Below are positions 49,117 to 60,641 of a stretch of 64,000 bases of DNA, piece by piece. Location of the stretch: assembly GCF_900167375.1 (NCBI RefSeq), contig NZ_FUWY01000002.1, positions 1 to 64,000 of the forward strand, read 5' to 3'. Positions within the stretch are counted from its first letter, which is position 1. The number at the start of each line of letters is the position of its first letter. A program made the translations under genes and the position numbers. The notes under the pieces are model-generated. The model saw nothing but the letters and a program-made list of their open reading frames with translations, was not told the DNA's origin and did no database searches. This stretch comes from Anaerorhabdus furcosa. GTDB lineage: Bacteria > Bacillota_I > Bacilli_A > Erysipelotrichales > Erysipelotrichaceae.

Positions 49117-50461
49117 ATCATTAAATCTTAGTGCGAATAATCCTCTATCACAAAATTTTACAATTATATCGTTATTGAAATTTGCTTTGCCTTCTATGGT
49201 AATGATGATTTTTATGGGACTGTATACAATTGGCGATACAGTGGTAATTTCTCGATTTGTAAATACGGATGCACTATCAGCATTAAATATTGTTACTCCG
49301 GTAATTAATGTTGTAGTGGGACTTGGTGCAATGCTAGCAACAGGTTGTAGTGCAATCGTAGCAAAGGAGATGGGAGAAGGGAATAGTGAGAGAGCATCAA
49401 GAATTTTTACGTTTATCGTTATTTCAGGAGTTGTTTTAGGGTGTTTAGTTACACTGGTCGGTTCTCTATTTATAAATCAAATTATTTATGGATTGGGAGC
49501 GAGTGATCTTTTGTTTCCGTATTGTAGAAAATATCTATTTATACTACTTCTATTTACTCCTGCTAGTATCATGCAAGTACTTTTTCAAAACTTAATTGTT
49601 ACTGCGGGTAAACCAGGATTTGGAATGTTTTTATCAATAGGAGCTGGAGCAATTAACGTACTATTGGATTACATATTCATTGTCCCTATGGGTATGGGAA
49701 TAGCGGGGTCTGCCCTTGGAACAGGAATAGGTTACTTAATTCCTACAATTATTGGCATCATCTTTTTTCTAAAAAATAAAGGTACACTTTATTTCAAAAA
49801 ACCTATATTCAGTTTGAGTATATTATGGAAATGCAATTCAAATGGATTTTCAGAATTTGTAAGTCAAATTGCTGCTGCAATTACAACTTTTCTGTTCAAT
49901 ATCATCATGATGAAGTTATTAGGCGAAAATGGAGTTGCTGCAATTACTATTATTATTTATGCACAATTCTTGCTGACATCATTATATATTGGATTCTCTA
50001 TGGGGGTAGCTCCTATTATTAGTTATAATTTTGGGAGTAAAGACTATACAAAACTGAAAAAGATTTTCAAGATGTGTTTAATCTTTGTTTCTATCGTTTC
50101 ATTTCTTGTTTTTATTATATCGATAATTTTAGGTGAATCTTTAGTTAGCATATTCACTCCAGTAGGAACAGAGGTATATCAAATAGCCAGACAAGGTTTC
50201 TTAATTTTTCCACTTAGTTTCTTGTTTTGTGGACTAAATATTTTTACATCTGCAACATTTACTGCATTATCAAATGGTAGAGTATCGGCAATACTATCAT
50301 CACTTAGAACCTTTATTTTTATTTCGATAGCTTTATTAGTATTACCAACGATTTATGGTGTTTTAGGAGTGTGGTTAGCAGTCCCACTAGCGGAACTTTT
50401 TTCGATATTTATCTCAATTTACTTTATATTAAAGAATAAAAATGAATATCAATACCTTTAA
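49103..50461 (+). CDS. MATE-family exporter
   Basis: A 452-residue, 12-span MATE transporter. LKFALPSMVMMIFMGLYTIGDTVVISRFVNTDALSALNIVTPV begins the first repeat, and AGINVLLDYIFIVPMGMGIAGSALGTGIG is diagnostic of the family. It starts within the AraC-GNAT gene, after ATGGAGGAAG, so the two are translationally coupled: a regulator-pump pair. Distinct in sequence from the MATE protein at 21-22.3 kb. Confidence 0.88.
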   Translation: MSVNESLNLSANNPLSQNFTIISLLKFALPSMVMMIFMGLYTIGDTVVISRFVNTDALSALNIVTPVINVVVGLGAMLATGCSAIVAKEMGEGNSERASRIFTFIVISGVVLGCLVTLVGSLFINQIIYGLGASDLLFPYCRKYLFILLLFTPASIMQVLFQNLIVTAGKPGFGMFLSIGAGAINVLLDYIFIVPMGMGIAGSALGTGIGYLIPTIIGIIFFLKNKGTLYFKKPIFSLSILWKCNSNGFSEFVSQIAAAITTFLFNIIMMKLLGENGVAAITIIIYAQFLLTSLYIGFSMGVAPIISYNFGSKDYTKLKKIFKMCLIFVSIVSFLVFIISIILGESLVSIFTPVGTEVYQIARQGFLIFPLSFLFCGLNIFTSATFTALSNGRVSAILSSLRTFIFISIALLVLPTIYGVLGVWLAVPLAELFSIFISIYFILKNKNEYQYL

Positions 50462-50497
50462 GTTTTCATGCAATAAAACTTAGCTTTATTTATTATG

Positions 50498-50551
50498 TCA
50501 TGTTGCATTTACTAAAAGGTTACATTCATTGACAGTTAAAATGCAACATGA
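50498..50551. repeat. inverted repeat of 13 bases
   Basis: TCATGTTGCATTT and AAATGCAACATGA are perfect complements separated by 28 bases. No T-run follows, so it is not an ordinary terminator. It may be an operator or hairpin in the 230-base gap before the MFS gene. Confidence 0.55.
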
Positions 50552-50691
50552 TAACTTTAAATTACAGGCAGAGATTCTTCTGTATTCGTTAATGAAATAA
50601 AAATATAATTGCAGTACATGGATTGTGAATCATAACTGATTTTTATTGATTTCTTTAGTGCTCGAAATTATATTTTCATTTTAGTAAGGAT

Positions 50692-51921
50692 ATGAAGAGA
50701 TATATGAATAAAAATTGGAAAACAAAATTTTATACAATATGGTTTGGACAAGCCATATCATTGATTACGAGTGCAGTTCTTCAAATGGTAATCATATGGC
50801 ATTTAACTAGTACTACGGGTTCTGCGATGATACTTTCAATAGCGAGTTTGGTGGGTTTTCTTCCACAAGCAATCCTTGGTTCAATGATTGGTGTTTTTGT
50901 AGATAGGTGGAATCGGAAAGTTGTAATGATTGGTGCTGATTTAATCGTTGCAGCATCAGGATTAGCTTTAGTAATTATTTCATTATCCATTGAATTACCT
51001 ATTTGGGTAATTATGGTTATACTTTTTATTCGTAGCGTAGGATCAGCTTTTCACTCACCTGCTTTGGATGCGACTACACCTTTACTGGTACCAGAAGATC
51101 AGTTAGCAAAATGTGCTGGTTATACACAGTCAATTCAATCGGTTAGTTTTATTTTAAGTCCAGTTCTTGCGGCTATTGTGTATGATCAATGGGGTCTTAA
51201 TGTAGCTGTGGCAATGGATGTGGGTGGAGCATTATTCGCAAGTCTTATGGTTGCAATTGTTGCAATACCAAAACAAATGAAACGAGAGAATGTCCAAAAT
51301 AAGTTCTTTGCAGAATTTAAGGAAGGTTATTACGCCGTAAAACGAAATAAACTTTTATTTACCTTGCTTTGTGTAGGAACTGTTTATGCAATCGTATTTA
51401 TGCCTATTAGTGCATTATATCCACTCATGAGTTTGGATTATTTCAATGGAACTACATTCCATGCATCGATTGTAGAAATTACATTTGCTGTAGGTATGCT
51501 ACTTGGTGGATTACTTCTTGGATTTTGGGGAGGCTTCAAAAGAAGGATACTCAACATAGTAGGATCTATTGCATTAATGGGAGTCTCATTATTACTGACG
51601 GGTATGTTACCACCATCAGGATTTATTCCTTTTGTTATACTTTGTGCATTTATGGGATTGTCTGTTCCATTTTATAATGGTGTTCAAGTAGCAATATTCC
51701 AAGAAAAAATTGAACCAGAATATTTGGGAAGAGTTTTTGGTTTGTTAGGTAGTATGATGAGTTTAGCGATGCCAATTGGGCTTATTTTCTCGAGCTTATT
51801 TGCAGACCGAATAGGAATACAAAGGTGGTTTGGTTTATCGGGGATCATCATCTTAATCATTGCGTTTACTTCGCTATTCTTACCGGCATTTAAAAATTCA
51901 AAAGAAACAAAAAATAATTGA
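50692..51921 (+). CDS. MFS exporter, macrolide-efflux (MefA) type
   Basis: A 409-residue major-facilitator protein with 12 helices. FYTIWFGQAISLITSAVLQMVIIWHLT and VFVDRWNRKVVMIGADLIVAASG (motif A-like) place it near the MefA/Mdt group of drug exporters common in Firmicutes. FWGGFKRR lies in the second half. Substrate not predictable. Two starts are possible: 50692 (AAGGA close by) and 50704 (MNKNWK, after GAAGAG). No regulator adjoins. Confidence 0.82.
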   Translation: MKRYMNKNWKTKFYTIWFGQAISLITSAVLQMVIIWHLTSTTGSAMILSIASLVGFLPQAILGSMIGVFVDRWNRKVVMIGADLIVAASGLALVIISLSIELPIWVIMVILFIRSVGSAFHSPALDATTPLLVPEDQLAKCAGYTQSIQSVSFILSPVLAAIVYDQWGLNVAVAMDVGGALFASLMVAIVAIPKQMKRENVQNKFFAEFKEGYYAVKRNKLLFTLLCVGTVYAIVFMPISALYPLMSLDYFNGTTFHASIVEITFAVGMLLGGLLLGFWGGFKRRILNIVGSIALMGVSLLLTGMLPPSGFIPFVILCAFMGLSVPFYNGVQVAIFQEKIEPEYLGRVFGLLGSMMSLAMPIGLIFSSLFADRIGIQRWFGLSGIIILIIAFTSLFLPAFKNSKETKNN

Positions 51922-51946
51922 TTAAATCTATTTAAATTATTTTGTA

Positions 51947-51976
51947 TTGACATTTATTTTACATATGTGCTAATAT
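51947..51976 (+). promoter_or_regulatory. promoter of the beta-glucoside PTS operon
   Basis: A consensus TTGACA at 51947-51952, an 18-base spacer and TG-C-TAATAT ending at 51976. Transcription would begin just before the first antiterminator site. Confidence 0.82.
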
Positions 51977-51988
51977 CGAAATGTAAAT

Positions 51989-52049
51989 AGGATTGTTACT
52001 CCTCGGAGGCTTGACCTGACACTTATGTGGGTTATCTCCGAGGATTTTT
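51989..52049 (+). promoter_or_regulatory. RAT antiterminator site 1 overlapping a terminator
   Basis: AGGATTGTTACT...GGCTTGACCT (51989-52017) fits the ribonucleic antiterminator bound by BglG/LicT proteins. Its 3' part overlaps a terminator, TCCTCGGAG / CTCCGAGGA (52000-52044), followed by TTTTTA. Bound antiterminator would prevent the terminator from forming. Confidence 0.88.
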
Positions 52050-52066
52050 ATATGGAAAGGACGAAC

Positions 52067-52534
52067 ATGTTTACTATATTTGGAAAGAAAAAGATAAAAG
52101 AGTTACATGCACCTGTAATTGGTGAAAGCGTTAATTTGGATAATGTACCTGATCAAGTTTTTGCATCGAGGATGATGGGAGAAGGTATGGCATTTAAATT
52201 CAAGGGTGATACAATTTGTTCGCCTTGTGATGCCGAAGTTATCCTTATTGCTAAAACAAAACATGCGATTGGTTTGAATGCAAATGGAATAGAAATTCTA
52301 ATTCATGTAGGATTAGATACTGTTAATTTGAATGGACAAGGATTCGAGGTTGAGGTTAAAGTAGGAGATAAGGTTAAGCAAGGTGATGTCCTGTTAAAGA
52401 TTGATCGCAGTTATATGGAGTCACAAAATATGAATTTATTAACTCCTATGATAATTACATCAAAAGATATAGAATTAGACATATGCAAACCAAGTAAGGT
52501 TGACTTAGATAGTGTTGTCATATCATTGAAATGA
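52067..52534 (+). CDS. PTS glucose-type EIIA
   Basis: A 155-residue EIIA of the glucose-glucoside PTS family. The phosphorylated His is H80 in ILIHVGLDTVNL; GEGMAFKFKGDTICSPCDAEV and EVEVKVGDKVKQGDVLLKID match the beta-sandwich. It passes phosphate from HPr to EIIB of the downstream permease, which lacks its own EIIA. The start at 52067 follows GAAAGGA; the longer frame begins inside the terminator. Confidence 0.93.
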   Translation: MFTIFGKKKIKELHAPVIGESVNLDNVPDQVFASRMMGEGMAFKFKGDTICSPCDAEVILIAKTKHAIGLNANGIEILIHVGLDTVNLNGQGFEVEVKVGDKVKQGDVLLKIDRSYMESQNMNLLTPMIITSKDIELDICKPSKVDLDSVVISLK

Positions 52535-52549
52535 TAGGGAAGGAGAACT

Positions 52550-53380
52550 GTGAAAATTCTTAAAAGCATTAATAACAATGTAGCTTTATGTATGGACTCT
52601 GCTGGAAATCAGTTAGTTGTTTTTGGCAAGGGCGTTGGATTTCACAAGACTTCAGATGAAGTAGAACTTTCTAAAATAGAAAGAACCTATTATGATGTAG
52701 ATGTTTCTTATATTGCAATGATCAATGAAATTCCAGAGGATATTATTAAAATCTCTGATAAAATAGTTTTATATGCAAGACAACTTCTAGATAGCAACAT
52801 TAGTTCAAACTTAGTATTTACTCTAGCGGATCATATTCATTTCTGTATACAACGCTATAAGAAAAATTTAGTATTAAATCTTCCAATAGCGAATGATATT
52901 GAACAACTTTTTGAAGAAGAAATGAAAATAGGGCGATATGGTGTGGAGTTGATTAAAGAGAAGTATAATATTTTACTTCCAAAAGAAGAAGTTGCATCAA
53001 TCGCAATTCATATCATTAATGCACAAGAAAAAGAAAAAAATAGTGTTAATGTAGAGAGTGATGAATTAATCAATGAAATAACAAAAATTATCGAAGATAG
53101 TTTTCATACTTCAATCAGTAGAGAAGATTTTAATTACTCTAGGTTTGTTTCTCATATGCATTATTTATTAAAACGATTAAAAGAGAAGAGACTTATTAAT
53201 ACGAAGAATAAAAAGATTTATGAAACACTCATCACAAGTTACAAAGAAACATATGAATGTACTGAAAAAATAAGTATATATTTGAAGGATAAAATGAAAA
53301 TAGAATTGAATGATGAAGAAAAATTGTATTTAATGTTACATGTAAATAGATTATGTATACGAGAGGATTGTTACCAGTAG
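52550..53380 (+). CDS. BglG/LicT-family transcription antiterminator
   Basis: A 276-residue RNA-binding regulator. The N-terminal CAT domain (1-55: MKILKSINNNVALCMDSAGNQLVVFGKGVGF) binds RAT RNA. PRD1 (about 65-170) has LADHIHFCIQR and ASIAIHIINAQ; PRD2 (about 172-275) has FVSHMHYLLKR and YLMLHVNRL, with the phosphorylatable His residues. A GTG start follows AAGGAG. It sits between the two RAT sites, so it controls both its own operon and the PTS permease. Confidence 0.94.
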   Translation: MKILKSINNNVALCMDSAGNQLVVFGKGVGFHKTSDEVELSKIERTYYDVDVSYIAMINEIPEDIIKISDKIVLYARQLLDSNISSNLVFTLADHIHFCIQRYKKNLVLNLPIANDIEQLFEEEMKIGRYGVELIKEKYNILLPKEEVASIAIHIINAQEKEKNSVNVESDELINEITKIIEDSFHTSISREDFNYSRFVSHMHYLLKRLKEKRLINTKNKKIYETLITSYKETYECTEKISIYLKDKMKIELNDEEKLYLMLHVNRLCIREDCYQ

Positions 53381-53427
53381 GGCTTGACCTCATACAAATA
53401 AACAGGAGTTTATTGTGTGGGGTTTTA
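53364..53427 (+). promoter_or_regulatory. RAT antiterminator site 2 overlapping a terminator
   Basis: AGGATTGTTACCAGTAGGGCTTGACCT at 53364-53390 is a second RAT-type element beginning inside the end of the antiterminator gene. It overlaps a long imperfect hairpin pairing 53387-53403 with 53408-53423, followed by TTTTATTTTT. It gates the EIIBC and glucosidase genes. Confidence 0.87.
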
Positions 53428-53496
53428 TTTTTGGTCAAATCAGTTTGAGACGTCCAAACTGTTAAGATAAATAATTCAAAATTGGAGGGAGAAGAC

Positions 53497-56297
<2,801 letters not shown>

Positions 56298-56323
56298 CAA
56301 TATCATGAATTGACTGTTTATTT

Positions 56324-56360
56324 AAATAGGAACCTACAAATGAGTAGATTCCTATTTTTA
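56324..56360 (+). terminator. PTS operon terminator
   Basis: AAATAGGAA(C)CTAC and GTAG(A)TTCCTATTT pair closely, followed by TTA. Confidence 0.8.
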
Positions 56361-56514
56361 ATGTGCAACTGTTATGAATTTTTATGGCACTCTAACAAGA
56401 AGTGGGGATAACTCAAACAAAGGTGGGGAGTGTCTATAACAAAATAGGGATGAGAAAGAGCGTAAAATTTGTAAAAACTAAACGCTCTTTTTTTGTGGTC
56501 ATAGCGAAAATTAA

Positions 56515-57162
56515 TTAAGGAGAAAAACTATTTTTGTTCAAAGCGTAAATGATTCTTTTTTTACGGCGTTCACAATTATGGATGCCTTTCGAGTTGTAGA
56601 TAATAAGTTGAATTTTAGCATTTAGACTTTCAGCAATGCCATTTGAAATACGTCGACCATGGACGATCGTAAAAGAATTAATAATTTCTTCTTTCCAGTG
56701 ATAAATAGCTGAAATAAAGTCAGCAAATTCAGGGATATTGGTCTCAACAAAACGAGCATAGAACTCATCCAGAGATTGAGCAGCAGTATCCAAGGAGCCT
56801 GTAGCATTGAAAAGAAGATAGGCCTCTTTTAACTCGTAAGCATTCTGAAGGTCTAGATGAATCGATAACATGGCATTCAGTAAATCGCGATAAGTCATGT
56901 GTCTTCGAAATCTTTTATTGTATTCACCGCGATTATCAAGATTAACAGTAGAACCAAGTAATAGCCATTTCCAATTTTTTATAAGATAATATTCTTGGGT
57001 AGAGGAATCATATTGACGTAGGATCCTCATCCTAATATTAGCAACGCAATCATTGAGTGTTTTAATGACATGAAAACTGTCGACACAAATGATTGCCTTT
57101 TTAAATTTGATTTGAATCACGTCTTTAAAGGGGCGATGCATATCAATGCATACAAACTTCAC
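56515..57162 (-). CDS. ISL3-family transposase, C-terminal part
   Basis: 215 residues. VCIDMHRPFKDVI, then CVDSFHVIKTLNDCVANIRMRI, is the central ISL3/DDE segment, where the second catalytic Asp precedes a FHV motif. GIAESLNAKIQLIIYNSKGIHNCERRKKRIIYA near the end carries the third acidic residue (E in N-G-I-A-E). It is read in a different frame from the N-terminal part; the apparent GTG start is a by-product of the frameshift. Confidence 0.75.
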   Translation of the reverse strand: MKFVCIDMHRPFKDVIQIKFKKAIICVDSFHVIKTLNDCVANIRMRILRQYDSSTQEYYLIKNWKWLLLGSTVNLDNRGEYNKRFRRHMTYRDLLNAMLSIHLDLQNAYELKEAYLLFNATGSLDTAAQSLDEFYARFVETNIPEFADFISAIYHWKEEIINSFTIVHGRRISNGIAESLNAKIQLIIYNSKGIHNCERRKKRIIYALNKNSFSP

Positions 57163-57824
57163 AATGTTGCGCTCCAGCTGAGAGAATAAATCAAGATAGT
57201 TAAGTAATGTTTCTTCCTACAGGGAGTGACATCGATAACAGTTTTCTGAAAAAAATCATAGAAGATGCAATTATATTTTGAATCGTAATCTGAATTTTTG
57301 GTATAGACTTCATCAATGCACAATACTTCAGGAAATGAAAGTGGAGCTAAATGGCAATACTTATCAAATGTTCGAATCACAGTAGGGATGGAGCATCCAA
57401 CTATTTTGACAGTTTGAGTAAATGTCAGGGTATGACTTTTAAGACAATACATGATTTTTTGAATTGTAGCATAAGTAATTTGAGTGTATTGTGGATTTAA
57501 ATAGAAATTTGAAGTAAATGTCTTATGGCATTGAGTACAACGATATCTTGGTTTTTTACAGTAAATAACTGAGGGTTGAAGATAATCCGTTGAATGATTT
57601 ATCTTTGTTTCAATATATCCCTTCGATAATAGTTTAGTAGAACTACAATAGGGACATTCACAGTGACTTGGTTTACTTAATACAAGACGAATAAGTAATA
57701 TGTCATCTTCTGTTTTACAACTATCGATAGATTTGATAGAACTGGGTTTTAGATTAAGTAGGTCTAAAATTAACTTTTCATATTTTTCCAAAATAAAACT
57801 ACCTATTTGTGAATTAGACCACAC
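57159..57824 (-). CDS. ISL3-family transposase, N-terminal part (frameshifted)
   Basis: 221 residues. A zinc-finger-like CECPYCSSTKLLSKG (about 54-68) is followed by RYRCTQCHKTF, an HTH region (TYATIQKIMYCL) and CIDEVYTKNSDYDSKYNC with the first catalytic Asp. After CRKKHYL the frame is lost; the continuation NYLDLFSQLERNIVKFVC is encoded one frame over, consistent with one deleted base near 57205-57215. It is either an inactive element or, less likely, programmed frameshifting: no strong slippery heptamer is seen. Confidence 0.75.
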   Translation of the reverse strand: MWSNSQIGSFILEKYEKLILDLLNLKPSSIKSIDSCKTEDDILLIRLVLSKPSHCECPYCSSTKLLSKGYIETKINHSTDYLQPSVIYCKKPRYRCTQCHKTFTSNFYLNPQYTQITYATIQKIMYCLKSHTLTFTQTVKIVGCSIPTVIRTFDKYCHLAPLSFPEVLCIDEVYTKNSDYDSKYNCIFYDFFQKTVIDVTPCRKKHYLTILIYSLSWSATL

Positions 57825-58017
57825 GAAAGTAGTTTATCATGATAGTTGAATTGTGTTTATTTACAACAACTGGGGATTTTTAATCCCCACTTTTTGTCAT
57901 AGCGTATTCCCATCCCCTGTAAATGGTATATTACTAATAAACCTTGCAGGGAAATATTTTTAATGCAAGGTTTTAGTTTACTAGAAATGTTATATTAAGA
58001 GTAGAGGTGAGTGTGAA

Positions 58018-58950
58018 ATGGAATGGATAAATAAAATGAATGAAGCATTAAAATTTATTGAAAATCATTTGAATTGTAAAATTGATTATTGTGAAGTAGC
58101 TCAAATAGGATGTTGTTCGTTGACAAGATTTCAAAGAATGTTTATTTTCATGGCAGATATAACGATAAGTGAGTATGTTCGATTTAGAAGGATGAGTGAG
58201 GCTGCAAAAGAAGTAGTTGAATCAGACATAAAAATATATGATTTAGCTTTTAAATATGGATATGAATCACCTGAATCATTTACTAGAGCATTTCAAGGAT
58301 TTCATGGTAACTCACCAAGTGGAGTGAGAAAATCAGGACAATATAAAATATTTAAACCTATCGTATTTTCTGCTCATCTTTTTCAAGATTGTATGCTTAT
58401 GGGAGATAAACCAGTTGTGAGAATTGAAGAGATAACAGAAGAAACAGCAATTATCTTTTGTGCAAAGAGTGATACACCTGAAAAAGACGCGTGGAATAAA
58501 ATGCGTAGATGGGCTACAAAAAATTTAAATGATTATTCAGCAAGGAGATATTTTGGATATGCTCCAATGGGACATCATCCCAATAATAGTTCAGATAATG
58601 AACATGAATATATTTCGACAATGTTGCTAACCAATGATGAAAGTCATGACACTTCTATTTTTGATCTCAATACTACAAGTATGCCACGTGGATTATTTTT
58701 GGTAGGGGATGTTGTTCTAAATGAATTTGACGAGGATGGAAACATAGATATAGGAGAATCGATGAAGAGTTCATCTCAAGTAATTTATCAATGTATGCTA
58801 GAACTTAAAGATTATGAATTGGATTTTGATAATCGAACCTATTTGGAAGAACATCTATTTCCAAGAGAGTGGTTTATAGAAGAAAATCATGAATCAATGC
58901 AAATTGAACGTAAATTTTGGTTGCCAATAAGAAAGATCATGAAAACTTAA
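58018..58950 (+). CDS. AraC-type regulator with GyrI-like effector domain
   Basis: A 310-residue protein. The N-terminal AraC HTH (about 5-110) has LTRFQRMFIFMADITISEYVRFRRMSEAAKEV and DLAFKYGYESPESFTRAFQGFHGNSPSGVR. The rest (about 130-308) resembles the GyrI-like/AraC_E_bind small-molecule domain, ending RTYLEEHLFPREWF...IERKFWLPIRK. This is the Rob/SoxS-like layout used in drug-sensing regulators. AGAGGTGA precedes the ATG. The flavoprotein pseudogene just downstream may have been a target. Confidence 0.85.
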   Translation: MEWINKMNEALKFIENHLNCKIDYCEVAQIGCCSLTRFQRMFIFMADITISEYVRFRRMSEAAKEVVESDIKIYDLAFKYGYESPESFTRAFQGFHGNSPSGVRKSGQYKIFKPIVFSAHLFQDCMLMGDKPVVRIEEITEETAIIFCAKSDTPEKDAWNKMRRWATKNLNDYSARRYFGYAPMGHHPNNSSDNEHEYISTMLLTNDESHDTSIFDLNTTSMPRGLFLVGDVVLNEFDEDGNIDIGESMKSSSQVIYQCMLELKDYELDFDNRTYLEEHLFPREWFIEENHESMQIERKFWLPIRKIMKT

Positions 58951-59085
58951 CTCATGTTCTTTTTATTTTAAGCATTTAAAAAAATATAACTATAAAGCGT
59001 TAGACACTGTTCAAACTAGGGATTATTTATTTCTAATAGTTAAGTTTATATTTTAAGAAAGGCAAAGTATCTAAGGAGGATGTGT

Positions 59086-59325
59086 ATGTAAGTAATTGCT
59101 ATTAATGGTAGTGCTAGAATAAAAGGAAATACAAAAATATTGATTAAGAGAATTTTTGATAAGTTACATAAAGAAAATATTAAAACTGAATTAATTCATC
59201 TCTAAAATGAAGAGATAAAGTCATGTAAGGCTTGCTTTATGTGTGGTGGTAAAAAAGAAATGTGTAAGAGAAGATGACAATTTTGTGTAGCATTTAAAAA
59301 AGATAAAGAAAGAATAAGTAACAAT
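59086..59325 (+). pseudogene. decayed NADPH-dependent FMN reductase/flavoprotein
   Basis: A good AGGAGG (59074-59079) precedes ATG at 59086, but codon 2 is TAA. The same frame then reads VIAINGSARIKGNTKILIKRI (cut here), with the FMN-phosphate loop NGSARxxGNT, then ELIHL, TAA at 59203, NEEIKSCKACFMCGGKKEMCKR and TGA at 59275. One frame over the text continues REDDNFV, TAG, HLKKIKKE. This is the N-terminal third of an iron-sulfur-flavoprotein-like reductase with at least three stops, a frameshift and no C-terminal half. Confidence 0.85.
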
Positions 59326-59361
59326 GATATAGTATAGTTAAGATAGAAAAGGATAGTTCTT

Positions 59362-60195
59362 ATGATAAATCAAACATCACTTAAGCAAGCCTTAAAGCAT
59401 AGAGAAGTATTACAATATGAGGAAGACTACGCCTATTTGTATCCATGTGATGAACTAAAACCCTATATATCAAATATCACGATTACTTTTCCAACAATTG
59501 AAATGATATCAAATTCATATACTGTTCTACCTCATGGAAGTGTTACCGTAGTTTTGTTTCATTATAAAAATGAAAGTTATAGTTTTCTTTTTGGACCTTC
59601 TACAAAACCACAATGTGTTGGACAACTTGCGAATCAATGTGATGTTATCTTTATTATAGAATTTCAACCTGCAGGATTTTATTCGTTTAGTAATCTTAGA
59701 CAAAATGAATTGAAAGATAAAATCATTCCTTTTGAATACATTGATTCAACATTAAATAAGAAATTATGTGATATCTTTATCAGTAGTTTAACGGTTAAAG
59801 AGTTACTGAGTAGAATGGAAGAAACACTCAAAAAACATTTGTTGTTTGAATATCCTAATGAATTGAAAGAAGTCATAAAACAAATTATAGAAATGAAAGG
59901 TATGGTAAATGTCGATTATCTTTCACATCATTCATACTACAGCAGTCGGCATTTAAATCGTCTATTCAATCAATACCTAGGCATCAGTATGAAATCCTTC
60001 TCTAGGATTGTTAAAATGAATAAAGCGATACAATTATTAAATGAAAAAGATAATTCATTGTTTACTATTTGCGAACAATTAAATTACTATGATGTTTCTC
60101 ATTTTGTAAGAGAGTTTAAGCTTGTGTGTAAATTATCACCGCAACAATATCGAGAGAACATGTCCGATTTTTACAATGAAATCACCAAATATTAA
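59362..60195 (+). CDS. AraC-family regulator
   Basis: A 277-residue regulator with a C-terminal AraC HTH (about 180-270: YYSSRHLNRLFNQYLGISMKSFSRIVKMNKAIQLL and CEQLNYYDVSHFVREFKLVCKLSPQQYR). The N-terminal domain (about 15-130) has YPCDELKPYISN and LPHGSVTVVLF, resembling the DUF6597 sensor. AAAGGA precedes the ATG. It is 41 bases upstream of the VOC protein gene, its likely target. Confidence 0.88.
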   Translation: MINQTSLKQALKHREVLQYEEDYAYLYPCDELKPYISNITITFPTIEMISNSYTVLPHGSVTVVLFHYKNESYSFLFGPSTKPQCVGQLANQCDVIFIIEFQPAGFYSFSNLRQNELKDKIIPFEYIDSTLNKKLCDIFISSLTVKELLSRMEETLKKHLLFEYPNELKEVIKQIIEMKGMVNVDYLSHHSYYSSRHLNRLFNQYLGISMKSFSRIVKMNKAIQLLNEKDNSLFTICEQLNYYDVSHFVREFKLVCKLSPQQYRENMSDFYNEITKY

Positions 60196-60236
60196 GCATA
60201 TAATATCAATAACTTATTAGAAAGAAGGATGATTAG

Positions 60237-60641
60237 ATGAGATTTCAAGACACTACGATTCGTATTTTAGTTAGAAAGAACTATGGAGAATGCTTTGATT
60301 TTTATTCAGAAAAATTGGGACTTTATCCAATATGGGGTGATAGAAATGGGCCTTATACTTCATTTTCAATAGCACAAGATAGTGCACCTTGTTTTGCAAT
60401 ATTTAGTGGGGACGCAATGGGCATGTTCCAAGGATACACACAACCTCAAACAAATGCTCAACCAGATACAATTGTTGCAGTAATTCCAACGGATGATTTA
60501 GATGGTGATTATGCAAGATTAAAGGATGCGGGTGTCATCTTCTTAGGTGAGCCACAGTTAATTGAAGATTGGGGAATGAGATGCACCTATTTTAGAGATA
60601 CAGAAGGTAACTTATTTGAACTCATGGATTCTACAGTTTAG
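60237..60641 (+). CDS. VOC (glyoxalase/bleomycin-resistance-like) protein
   Basis: A 134-residue vicinal-oxygen-chelate fold protein with two beta-alpha-beta-beta-beta modules: FYSEKLGLYPIWGDRNGPYTSF in the first, and DDLDGDYARLKDAGVIFLGEPQLIEDWGMRCTYFRDTEGNLFELMD in the second, where GNLFEL carries the usual metal-ligand Glu. Members bind drugs or act on small molecules. AAAGGAGGATG precedes the ATG. Likely cotranscribed with the AraC gene. Confidence 0.85.
   Translation: MRFQDTTIRILVRKNYGECFDFYSEKLGLYPIWGDRNGPYTSFSIAQDSAPCFAIFSGDAMGMFQGYTQPQTNAQPDTIVAVIPTDDLDGDYARLKDAGVIFLGEPQLIEDWGMRCTYFRDTEGNLFELMDSTV

Larger units (their letters stand above)
56386..57908 (-). mobile_element. ISL3-like insertion sequence
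   Basis: About 1.5 kb carrying a frameshifted transposase on the minus strand. The ends hold related inverted repeats: 56386-56409 (GGCACTCTAACAAGAAGTGGGGAT) and, on the other strand, 57908-57883 (AATACGCTATGACAAAAAGTGGGGAT), strongest over ACAA-AAGTGGGGAT. A subterminal hairpin TGGGGATT/AATCCCCA lies at 57871-57889. I could not find a convincing target duplication, so the outer limits are approximate. Confidence 0.7.

Noticed and set aside
59086-59325. Stop-codon recoding as the reason for in-frame TAA/TGA
   Set aside because: All neighbours use TAA, TAG and TGA as normal stops, and the gene also has a frameshift and a missing C-terminus, so decay is the simpler reading.
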